Made by a program: the position numbers and the translations under genes. Of a stretch of 64,000 nucleotides of DNA, positions 32,901 to 44,900 are shown one piece after another. How positions within the stretch are numbered: the first letter of the stretch is position 1; every line of letters begins with the position of its first letter. Source of the stretch: Gibbula magus (lineage: Eukaryota; Mollusca; Gastropoda; Trochida; Trochidae); NCBI GenBank assembly GCA_936450465.1, contig OW388301.1, positions 21,433,523 to 21,497,522 on the forward strand, written 5' to 3'. Below the pieces are notes generated by a model. The model did not search any database, had not been told where the DNA came from, and was given only the letters and a program-made list of their open reading frames with translations.

Positions 32901-35900
32901 TGTGAAGAGACCGACTCACCCCTGATGCTGATACCGACAGGTAACATCCCTCTTCCTATACCCATGTGAAGAGACCGACTCACCCCTGATGCTGATACCG
33001 ACAGGTAACATCCCTCTTCCTATACCCATGTGAAGAGACCGACTCACCCCTGATGCTGATACCGACAGGTAACATCCCTCTTCCTATACCCATGTGATAG
33101 TTCCCTAGACCTTCAGGCTTTCCTCCAGGCTGCTGTTCAACTGCTACACATAATGGAAAATTAATACACAGACACAAAGATACATGAAATATTTACTACC
33201 AAAGCTTTTACAAGGGAAGACACAGCACCCCATATGCATGATATTGTCTTTATCATCTGACTGATGAACATAATGAAGTAACTGTTGAAAATTGTACTCT
33301 TACAATGCACTTCCCTCAAAACAGGCCATCTCCCTTGACCATTTCCGTCTTATCCTATCGAACATTTTCATTGGTTACTGACTTTGTCAAGCCGGCCAAG
33401 GGTGGGTATTTTGAGTACAGATTTCCCTGATAGATTGTCCCAGGGGTGATATAGTGGAGAGTAACGGAGCATATATATATAAAACCCTGGGCAACCCTGT
33501 ATGTTTGTGGCACTTTTGAATAATACATATCAGCAAAATGTGTGCTAAATGCACATTGTAATGTTTGGTAATCATAAGTGAAAATAGTTAATATATATGT
33601 AATTTCTGCTACTTTCATTCAAAATATTTGAGCTACATGCATTATATAGAGACATTCCATTTCTTACCAGGTTTGCCCTTTCCTCTGCCGAGCCCAGCCA
33701 TAGAGAGCGAGTAAGCGAAGACGTTAGATGGATGCTGTACTGGTTTTTGGAACTCTGAGAGTTTCAAGGCCTGAGACTCGTTCTGTGGTAACCTCAGCTT
33801 TCCTGGTGCCGGCATCTTGCTATTTTTACCAATGTTCAAGGGATGTTTTGCTGGTCTGTGAATAAAGTGACAGATCGTGGCAGATGGTGAAATAAGGTGT
33901 AGGATGAGAAAATAAGGTGACTTATGGTGTTGAAGTAAGGTGAAAGATTTTGTTGTTGATTTCTTTATAAGGTGAAAGATGGTAAATTGCGGTGAAAGAT
34001 GGTGAAATAAGGTGAAAGATGTTGGAATAAAGTGTAATGTCATGGTGACTGACGGTGAAACAGTACATTTAGAATCTCACAGAGGTTACTGAACCGCCCT
34101 GTTAATCATATTGCTAGCACATTCTGACTAAAATACTGATTCAGGGTTGGTTGTAATCAAAGTTAGTATGTCATCCGCTTTTTGGTTTCCAACTGATTAT
34201 TGTCTATTCCAGGATCTGTCAAGAAAACTAGAACTCTACAATTGTGAGAATGAAGATAGAAGTAAATCGGATATGCAAGATGAATTTAGACTTGATAAAG
34301 TGATGTTAATTCATTTTGTAAAAGTGGTTACGTGGGAAAAAAAAGATTTGACTAACTTGTAGGAAGAAAATAGGTAGGTTTTAGGAGACATTATAGTATG
34401 GGAATGATTGTAGATATATTTATATAAACGAGTAACCGAGGTATATGTTTCATTTATGCAGCCAAGGAGTGGTTTTTACTGACATATTTGGAATTTGCGA
34501 ACATTATTAAAATATTGTGGCTTTCAAATCTCTATAATGGCCTTTTTTTCACAGTTCAGTCAACTATAGAGATGATGTACAACACATAATTAGAGCAAAA
34601 CTTATTTTGAAAAGGTTGTACAGACCTAAGGATGATAAATAAAAGAGATGAGCAATGACATTTCACTTACTTCCCATTTGTCTGACTTTTCAAGTTTTCA
34701 TAGTAGGTTTTCTTGTCAGCATTGCCAAACCTGTAAATCAAAGTGGACTTTAGTTCAATAGTATAATTAATCTATTATCATGTATGTAGACACCCCATGC
34801 ATTGTGGGGCGGACAATGGGGGTAATAGAAAGGTCTGTGACACGAATCATGCTTGAGAACTTTATTTAACAAAACAAAAGCACCTATGCTTTACGTAATA
34901 ACATAAAAATAGAGCCATGGGCTCTGTAGCTCAAAAGGATTTATATTCTTTAATGATGAAGACTGAAATAGATTTTTAGGTCACGGCTTGAGGCCCTTAT
35001 TTGAGGCACCACAGGGTCTCCAAATCTAAAATTTAGAATCCCCATTGCCTAAAGAGTGTGCACACAATATTACAGCCTTCTAGGTAGATTTGTTCTGGAG
35101 TAGATGAAAATAGGTTTTTAAGGATGTGGGGTCACAGGGTTACCAAATGTACAATTAAGAATCCCCATTGGCCAAGGAGTCTGCACACAACTTTTCAGCT
35201 CTCTAAACCTTTTGGAACTGGAGAAGAAGATGAAAATAGGTTTTTAACGATGTGACCTCTGTGACCCTATTTGTGGTCACGGGGTCACGAAATCTACAAT
35301 TTAGAATCCCCTTTGGTCAAGGAGTCTGTACACAACTTTTCAGCTCTCTAGACCTTTTGGAACTGTAGAAGAAGATGAAAATAGGTTTTTAAGGATGAGG
35401 CCCCGGTGACCCCATTTGGGGTCATGGGGTCACGAGATCTACAACTTAGAATCCCCATGGGCCAAGGAGTTTGCACACAACTTTTCAGCTCTCTAGACCT
35501 GTTGGAACTGGAGAAGAAGATGAAAATAGGTTTTTAAGGATGTGACCCCTGTGACCCCATTTGGTGTCATGGGGTCACAAAATCTACAATTTAGAATCCC
35601 CATTGGCCAAGGAGTCTGCACACAACTTTTCAGCTCTCTAAACCTTTTGGAACTGGAGAAGAAGATGAAAATAGGTTTTTAAACATGTGACCCCTGTGAC
35701 CCCATTTGGGGTTATGGGGTCACGAAATCTACAATTTATAATCCCCATTAGCCAAGGAGTCTGCACACAACTTTTCAGCTCTCTAGACCTTTTGGAACTG
35801 GAGAAGAAGATGAAAATAGGTTTTTAAACATGTGACCCCTGTGACCCCATTTTGGGTCATGGGGTCACGAAATCTACAATTTAGAATTCCCATTTGCCAA

Positions 35901-38900
35901 GGATTCTGCACACAACTTTTCAGCTCTCTAGACCTGTTGGAACTGGAGAAGAAGATGAAAATAGGTTTTTAAGGATGTGACCCCTGTGACCCCATTTGGG
36001 GTCATGGGGTCACGAAATCTACAATTTAGAATCCCGATTGGCCAAGGAGTCTGTGGAGTTATTGGTTCTGGAGAAGAAGTCGAAAAAGTGAAAAGTTTAC
36101 GGACGGATGGATGGACGCCATGCCATGCCATAAGCCCATCGGGCCTTTCAGGCCTGATGAGCTAAAAATAGAGCCATGGGCTCTGTAGCTCATCAGGGTT
36201 TATTTTGTTTGATGATGATGATTGTCTCAATATAAAGCACAATCCCTAACCCTGACACATCTTAGTCTTGAAATTGAGAGAGAGCACTCAGCAAGGTAAC
36301 CACACACGAGATTATGCAATATTCTGACCCCTTGGCCAGCTGTGTTTTTTGTGGTTTACCGCCAAATTATGTAATAGACTAAACACTGGCAGCAGTGATC
36401 TAACTGTATAAGGCTTAGAGAGAACAGGGAATGTGATGAATCCCATGGTACATGGATGAAAATAATCTCAGTGTTTCCGCTGGGTTTTCAAACCGCCGGT
36501 ACAGTGTACCGGCAGTGTCTATTTTTACCGGTACATCAAGCTTTTCACCGGTACAGTGAAATTCATACTTTGAAATAAAAAATAAAACAGTACTTACTCT
36601 ATGCCTTGCGTTTTTTATTTCTGAAGATTGAGACAGCATTCTTACAGCATTGGTCTGCGTCTTCAGCGTGCCAGTTTAACATCATGAGGTTATTCAGTCG
36701 TCTCTGGGTTAGTCTATTACGACTGTTGGTATGGATACGATTCTGTAGACTGAATCCTCGCTCGGCTGGTACACTCGTCACGGGAATGATCAGTGCTATT
36801 TGTGCTAGTGTACAAAAGTCTGGGAACACGTCAGCATAGTTATTTATCAACATGGAACACGCTCTCTCAAACGATGGGGCCCCCATACCAAGCAAACATC
36901 GCTTAAATTGTCCGAAGTCTCTCTTAGCACGTTCCTTGTCGATGATTGGTTCAGGCGTTGTGACGTCAGCGCCTTCCTGGCCAATCACGGGCTCGTCAGC
37001 GTCACAGCTGTAATGCTCAAGCAGAATGTTGAGGGATTCCCCTCCATGTAATGATAAATCTTCTCTAGCAGTAGGATAGCGGATGGGATTGAGAACGTCG
37101 TCCAAACTGTGAATGACATCTAAGGAATCACATGGAAATCGTTTTTTCAGGGAAGCCACAAGATCTTCAATAAATGCTTTCTTTTTTGTCTCAAACGCTG
37201 TAACTGACCTGTCATCTGCGTAGGTAAGCTTTATGCTTCGAAATTCACCGTTGACAATATTGTGTTTCAAAAATTGTTCATTTTCACCAGAATTTTCCAA
37301 CAACTCTTCAAGACATTCTATAGTTGACACAACCATTGGCTTTATCATTGATAAATTGATATTTTCCTTTTGGAAAACAGTAACAAGTTTTTCCATGTGG
37401 GGCAGAACGTCCGACATCATGTAGGTAGTTGCAATGAAATGGTAGGTTTTCATCTTACGACAAATGTTAACTGCCACATTGTTCTTCCTATCAGCAGCTT
37501 CTTCCTCTGTCTCTATAACCAATGCAGGCCAATTTGATTTGACTGCACTGACTGCACGACCTAGTGACAACCAACGTACAGTTGTAGGTTGCTTTACGCT
37601 TGCGAATTCAGAATCGTCTAAAACTTTAGAAAGTTCTCGCAGACGATTATATCGAGTTGCAGAATATTCAAAAAGTTTGTACAGGTCATTGAGAGTTATG
37701 CAGTATTCTGCAATATGTTTAGAGAGTCTAGCAGCATCCTGGGATGCGAGTGCAACTCGATGGGCGATGCAATGTATATGCACAAGGTAAGGGTTGTCAT
37801 CTTTCAACCGCTTACCCACCCCTGTGTGCTTGCCAGTCATGACACTAGCCCCATCGGAGCCGAGACCGACCAACTTGGCCGAGGGGATGTCCCAATCTGC
37901 CAACACCTCACGTGACTTTTCAGCTATACATTCTGCGGTACCATTATGTACAGTATAATTCCCTAAAAATATGGTTTGTGCGACTCCACCTTTGACAATT
38001 TTCAGAAACAAAATTAGCTTTTTCTCGACACTAACATTCACTGTTTCATCCATGATGAGACCCACAAAATTACTTTGCGAAATAATGTTTTTCAAGTCTG
38101 CCACCGTGCTCATAACCAGAGCTTCTTCCATCTGTTCCACTGAATCTGAATGAGAGTAGATAACTCCCTTTAATAAAGATGCACATCCATTACGTTTTTG
38201 TAATTCCACCAAACTACTGAACTTCGAAGCAGCAATATTTTCCTTGGCCAGAAACAGTACAGTCCTCATCATTGCTACCAAACTGTCATCATTTTTCGCT
38301 GCCGCTTGATTGATATGTGTCTTCATTGCCGTCTTGTGAGACAAAGATACAACGGCTTGGTGATGACTGTCACTCTCACGGTGGTCACAAAGAGCTGATT
38401 TCTGTAAGTTAACACAGCCACGTGTGAATCCGTTTTTCTTGTCAGCTTCCTCACAAATTCTACAAAACATGATAACTTTATCAGTCCCGTCCCCTTCAGT
38501 ACGAAGCCATCTAAAGTCAGTTCTCCAATCATCATTAAATTTTTTGACCCTCTTAGATTTACTACTAGTCTGACTCCCTGAACACTTCGAAGACGATTCT
38601 CCAATATTACTGCCTGACGAGCATGTGGAGGCCGGGCTGTCACTTGATTTTCGCTTCGACTGCGATGTTTCTGATACAGCCGCATCTGTGTCAACACTAC
38701 TGCCATTGTCCGTCGATTGTTGTTTAGAATTGTCAGGCAATGAATCATCTTTTGGTGCCGTTGGTTTATCAAATTTAGAACCAAAGAATGACGAAAGCGT
38801 CGTCTGCTTTTGACCACCTGACATTTTCAATCACCTCGTGGTTTCCGTCATGCGCATTGAGATGCACTGACGTGATTTTCAACCAATCAGCTTCGACATC

Positions 38901-41900
38901 GTATTTACTGCAGAATATCGATGCTAAAATTAGATATGGGGATTCCACAGTGAAAGGAAAACAGAAGACGTATCGAATTCGATGGATGTTTTACTAATTT
39001 ATTTTTCATTATTACCTCTGCATATCTATAATGACCTCTCAATATCATTATGTAGTTCATATAGATCACTGTATTTATTGGTACACTGTACCGACGGCAC
39101 CAAAAATTACCGGTACATTGAATATTTTATCGGTAAAAAAACGGTAATTACCGGTTAACGGAAACACTGTCTTATCTTATCATTTCATAACCAGTCATAT
39201 GCAGTTCACATATATCATCTAAAATAAAAGAATTCTTCACTCCTCTTCAATATAATTCTTTGTCGCTTGTCACAATTTTCAGTTCATAGGCTATTCAATA
39301 GTTCTCATTTCACGTTGATTACATCAATTTGACAAACATGTCCACAATGTAGATGGTTATCTCAAGTCGACATATATTTCAAGTATATAGTGAGTGAAGT
39401 GTCATAAAATATCAGTACAAACTTCATTTTCAAAGGGTTTTTTTAGGCTGTGGCCCATATTTGGGGTCACAGACTCACCAAATTTACAAGTTAGAATCCC
39501 CATTGGCTAAAGAGTTTGCATACAATATTACAGCCTTACAGCCTTCTAAGTCTTTTTGTTCCAGAGAAAACGATGAAAACAGGATTTTAGGTAATGGCCT
39601 GTGAGGTCCTTATTTGGGGCCACAGGGTTACCAAATCTACAGTTTAGAATCTCCATTGGTTAAAGACTCTTTACACAACATGACAGCCTTCTAGGTCTTT
39701 TAGTTCTGGAGAAAAAGATGAAAATAATCCTATCTTATCATTTCATAACCAGTCATATGCAGTTCACATATATCATCTAAAATAAAAGAATTCTTCACTC
39801 CTCTTCAATTTTATCCTTTGTCGCTTGTCACAATTTTCAGTTCATAGGCTATTCAATAGTTCTCATTTCACATTGATTACATCAATTTGACAAACATGTC
39901 CACAATGTAGATGGTTATCTCAAGTCGACATAGTGAGTGAAGTGTCATAAAATATCAGTTCAAAATTCATTTTCAAAGGTTTTTTTTTAGGCTGTGGCCC
40001 ATATTTGGGGTCACAGGGTCACCAAATTTACAAGTTAGAATCCCCCTTGGCTTAAGAGTTTGCATACAATATTACAGCCTTCTAGGTCTTTTGTTCCGGA
40101 GAAAACAATGAAAACAGGATTTTAGGTAATGGCCTGTGAGGTCCTTATTTGGGGTCACAGGGTCACCTAATCTACAATTTAGAATCTCCATTGGCTAAAG
40201 AGTCTGTACACAACATTTCAGTCTTCTAGGTCTTTTCATTCTGGAGAAGAAGATGAAAATAGGTTTTTAGGTTATGGCCTATGAGGCCCTTATTTTGGGT
40301 CACTTGATCACCAAATCTACAATTTAGAATCCCCATTGACCAAGGAGTCTGTACATAAAATTTCAGATCTCTAGATTCATTTGTTCTGGAGAAAAAGTAA
40401 AAAAAGTGAAAAGTTTACGGACGGACGGACGGACGGACGCCCTCCCATGCCACAAGCCCATCGGGCCTTTCAGGCCTGATGAGCTAAAAAGACACATTAT
40501 CGCACTTAAAATTAATGTTATTAATACAAGTTAAGCCAGTAAATGTGCCTTTTACAAGACAAATGAATCAATTTGACTTAATATTTGTTGTTGCAATATA
40601 TTGCGATATGAAAACCGTATTGCAATACGTGTATTGTACAACTCTGTATTGCAATATATTGGTATTGCAATAATATTGCACCGCCTTAACAGACGGACAG
40701 GTGAAAAACAATATACCCCCGGGATCTCTGATTCGGGGGCATAAAAAAAGAAAGTTTTATTCAAATTGACTCAAATACAGAAGTACTCTTCACAACTTAA
40801 ATTAAATGGTCTGCCTCAATTAAACAAACTGTTTGTAATATATGTGCAAAAGCATGTTAATTAAGCCTAATTCATGTTATTTTGACTTGAATAACACAAT
40901 GTCAAGTACCTTGCACTTTTGATTTATGCATTGTAGAATTACTGTCTAAAGTATTTAAATATAGTGGATATTAAGCCTTGCTTCATTTCCTGAAACATAG
41001 CAGCATAGTAGCAAGTTGCACATTTACCATCAGGTGAGGTGAGTGAGGTGAGATGGGGTTAAACGCCGCGTTCAAGAGTATTTTACTTATATTATGGCAG
41101 CTAGTATTATTCGAGGAAGAAAGCCTGCAACATCATGTGGCTATGCATTGCGGTGAAACCTGTGACCAAAGGCTGGAACTGCACTGAAATTCAGTGTAGC
41201 ATTGTACCCAAACCTTACTGCGTGTAAAGTTGCCGTGCCCCTGGTGGGATTCAAAGCACGGACCACCTGATTCGAAGCTGAACTCGCTAACCACTGCGCT
41301 AACCCTACCCCATTTAATATCAGACATCTCTCAGGCACAGAAGAGGGGACGAAATGCAGCAAGGTTTATATCAAGCTCTGATACAGACTCATGACTTGAA
41401 ATTTACGACTTAACAGAAAAGTTTGATTTAACTTAAAGATTTAATTCATTACTGTTGTTTCCTTTAAACTACCTCCCTTTAAAGAGCACATAAAATCTCT
41501 AGATGAAATAGCTTTTCAGGTTATGACGTCTGTGACCTATATTTGGGGTCGCAGGATCACGAAATCTACAATTTAGAATCCTCATTGGCCAAGGAGATGA
41601 AAATAGGTTTTAAGGTTGTGACAGCTGTGACCCCAATTGAGGTCACGGGGTCAACAAATCTACAATTTAAAATCCCCATTAGCCAAGTAGTCTGCACACA
41701 AAATATCAGCTCCCTAGACCAAGTGGTTCTGGAGAAGAATATGAAAATGCTAAAAGTTTAGACGGACGCCGGACACCATGCCATGCCATAAGCCCATAGG
41801 GCCTTTCAGGCCAGATGAGCTAAAATACTAACAATGTAAATAATTACTTACCCTGACAGATCAATATACTGGAACTTATCGAAGTATTCCGGCTCAACTC

Positions 41901-44900
41901 CTATTCGTGGACAGCTATTTATTTCTGGAAATACATAGATCATACATATTACAACAGCTTTATTAGCTTGTAAGTTGTTGAGTTTTTTTCCTTTTTCCAC
42001 AACTTCCCTACGCAAGGCATTAAACTCTTTCCACTTGCAACTCTCCACAACTGGCTGATTTAAGCCTTTTCCATGCTAAGATGCGCATCTGCATAGTGAT
42101 TTCCTAGCAGAGAAACTTTGAGGGATCAGAGAGTTATGGTGACTGCATGCAAGAGTTATGCCTTGCCTTGGGAAGTTTTTGGCAGATATGCCCAGTTTCA
42201 TTTGGCCATTTGAAAATTCCAAAGATAATCTGTATCATAATTTAAGCTGCCAACATGAAACTATCAAAAGACAAATGTTCAATTCTCGGTAAATTGAAAT
42301 TTAATATTTTTTAAGAAAATAACAGTAAAAATAATAAATTACTAAAAAATAAACATTTGGACCACCCTAAGTGGGCCCCAACCCTGGCAATTGCTAACCA
42401 CGCTAAGGGCAGGTAACTCTTATCTCACCACTTATAAATATGACAGGCAGTGAGTGAGTGAGTGAGTGAGTGAGTGAGTGAGTGAGTTATTGTTTAACGC
42501 CGCTTCGGCAGTATTGCAGCCATTAGTGGAGAGATATTTAATTTATTTGCCTAATTTAAAAAAAGAATGAAGAACAAGGCTCCCGTAGTGGGGCTCCGCG
42601 TGCTCCCTTTACTTATGGACGAATTGATCGATCCCCTCCTAGTTGGTACCCGCTCTCTGGCCGATCTAGGCTACCTTGCTAGGCGGTATCAGCTGGGGGA
42701 GGAAGGTCTCTTTTAGATTCCGGTAGTGGGGGACTGCGAGTTTACCGCGGTATCTTTGCACCGTCCCAGGGTTACACCCTCGTAAGATCGGCAAGGTCGG
42801 CGGCTGCCACCTTTCAGTGCTGGAGCATCTGAGCTGAAGTCGGCGTACCGGTCCTTCGAGGATCAGTACCGAAACGCCGCACAACAGCTTCAGGTTGCAG
42901 TCCATCAGGCATACCTGGCCTCAATGCAGGACCAGCTTGCCACGAAGGTGGAGATTCCGGGGATTTCTTCCTCGGAGCTCCTCGGTCAGCGGTCATCTGG
43001 CGCGCGACTCTATCAGGAGTTCGGCGAACCAGATGATGTACGCAGTGGTGGGAATGCGCAGGCTGTGGTTGTCGGTGTCAACTCCCTGCTGAATCTCCCT
43101 TTCCGGGTTGGCTCAACGCTCTTCCCGGGGGCTCAGCAGGTACTAGGGGACACTGCGGACGTCGTGACTACCTGCCGGGAGACCTCTAGGGTTCTCACTG
43201 TGCAGGATCCGGACGTCAAGCGCGCACACGTTTCCAACCTGCCCGCTGCTTGTTCCTCTGCGCCGACGGGGAAGCCAGCCTGGATGTCAGCTAGTCTGCA
43301 TCAAGCTGGGGGCAGGGGCAAGGGTCCCAAGAAGCGTCGCGGTAAACACCAGCAGCCTTCTAGCAAGCAGGGGTTTCGGGGGCGCGGGAAGCCAAACCAG
43401 GGTTCCTAGCTCCTCCCGTACAGCTAGGGGTGTCCAAAGTTCCGGGGGCCGTAGTGCCGCCGGAGACGGACACCTTATGCTTACTGGGACACATCCCTGT
43501 TGGCGGCCTCAAACTCATAGAGGTACCATCTTTCAAGATGGAGACTCTAAGATCTGTGATTTCTTCAGTGCAAGTCGGGGAATGGCTATCCTCCATCGAC
43601 CTCAAAGATGCTTACGCTTACGGTCCTGCCAGTATACTTACCAGGGGTGGACAATGTCCGAGCAGACGCTCTGTCTCGCCGGATCCTTGCCCCCCACGAG
43701 TGGCTTCTGGATCGAGAGATATTCGAGACTATCTCCCAGTTATATGGGTCATTCCAGGTGGATCTGTTTGCGTCAGGGACGAACTTTCAGATACCTCAAA
43801 ACCTCAGTTTTGCTCCAGGATACCCGATCCACGGGCCCTATCCAAGGATGCATTCGAACTAGACTTGACAGACAGAGTTCTGTGGGCCTTCCCACCAGTG
43901 CCTCTGATCTCCAAGGTCCTTGCCCGTCTAGCCACTCATCCTCCACGTCTGCTGGTGCTTCTCGCACCTCTGTGGGCAGCGCAGAGTTGGTTTCCACAGG
44001 TACTCAGGTTTCTGGCTATGCCACCTGCTCTGTTACCGTGTCGACCGGGACTTCTGTCCCAGGACGGAGCCCCCCAAACCCAACCCCAGGGTGCAGTGGG
44101 TGGCCTGGCCTCTGTCCGGAATCGCCTCCAAGACAGCGGTATTCCTGCACGAGTTGCAGACACAGTACTGGCTTTAAGGAGGGATTCAACGAACATTCAG
44201 TACGAGGAAAGATGGGCCTGCTATTCGCGCTGATGTGCAGATAGGGACGTTTTCGATCCCTTTTCTGCAGATTTAGTGGTGGTCCTGGAGTTCCTGCAGT
44301 CCAGATTGGATGCTGGCTTGGCCGCATCAACTGTCAGGGGTTACTCCACGGCTGTTTCAGCCTTTCACGTTCCGGTGGACGGTGCTCTTTTGGGTGCCCA
44401 TCCTCTGGTCCAGCGCTTCTTAGCAGGTGTGGACAGGATCCGACCTTCTGTGAGGTGGATCAGCCCCGTATGGGACCTTTTGATAGTCCTCGATTGGCTT
44501 TCGGGTCCCCGATTCAGGGATTTGTCTTCTTTGTCTCTCCAGCTGTTAACCTGGAAGACAGTCTTTCTAGTGATTTTAGTAATATGACAGGTTGAAACTA
44601 TATTTTTTCACTTTAAAAATTAGTTAAAAAACTAAAAACTAAAAAAACGTACTTTGGGTCACCCCTCTTGAGCCTCATCCCTAGTAACTGCTATGCAGCC
44701 AAGGGCAGATAACTCTATTCTCACCACTTTTCAATCCAGTCAAGTAGTCTGAATGAAGGGGAGATGGGTGGCCCTACCCCAAGGAGGATTCTCTTCAAAG
44801 AATCTGCAACCTCTGCAGGTTGGTTCGATTCTTTTCCAGAAGGGATCCTCCTTGGGGTACATATAGCATAAGACAGACTCCCAAAGAAGAGTCCTGGCAG

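Larger units (their letters stand above)
36169..40490 (+). mobile_element. Pearl-like element, family A, interrupted by the hAT transposon
   Basis: Head ATAGAGCCATGGGCTCTGTA and CTCATCAGG at about 36169-36200. Interrupted at 36469-39169 by the hAT element. Resumes at 39170 with two direct 558-bp repeats (39181 and 39739 onward), ACGG microsatellite and the family end at 40488. Confidence 0.7.
42293..44589 (+). pseudogene. DIRS-type retroelement relic (gag-like, RT/RNase H, tyrosine recombinase), internally deleted
   Basis: A terminal repeat at 42293-42440 is followed by a gag-like frame (about 42840-43409) ending in a Lys/Arg/Gly-rich tail. A reverse transcriptase start follows (43430-43623, [10 protein letters not shown]...SSIDLKDAY). 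The next codons jump straight to the RNase H end (43608-43862, [15 protein letters not shown] and QVDLFAS), so the RT catalytic palm is deleted. Downstream frames carry the N-terminal half of a DIRS tyrosine recombinase ([40 protein letters not shown]), which stops at 44587 before the catalytic Arg/His/Tyr region. It is non-functional. It lies in intron 3 of the GTSF1-like gene, antisense. Confidence 0.85.

Noticed and set aside
31872..33097. CRISPR-like array
   Set aside because: The repeats are contiguous with no unique spacers and match an exon of a eukaryotic gene.
32980..33177. 65-codon minus-strand frame across exon 7
   Set aside because: It is exon 7 read through its donor into the second repeat copy, ending at the TGA there; not a separate gene.
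33642..34043. 133-codon minus-strand frame
   Set aside because: The first half is the pyrimidine-rich tandem repeat of intron 5 and only the second half is real exon 6; the splice acceptor at 33856 marks the true border.
34147..34362. 71-codon plus-strand frame
   Set aside because: Antisense in a GTSF1-like intron, no motif or splice signals.
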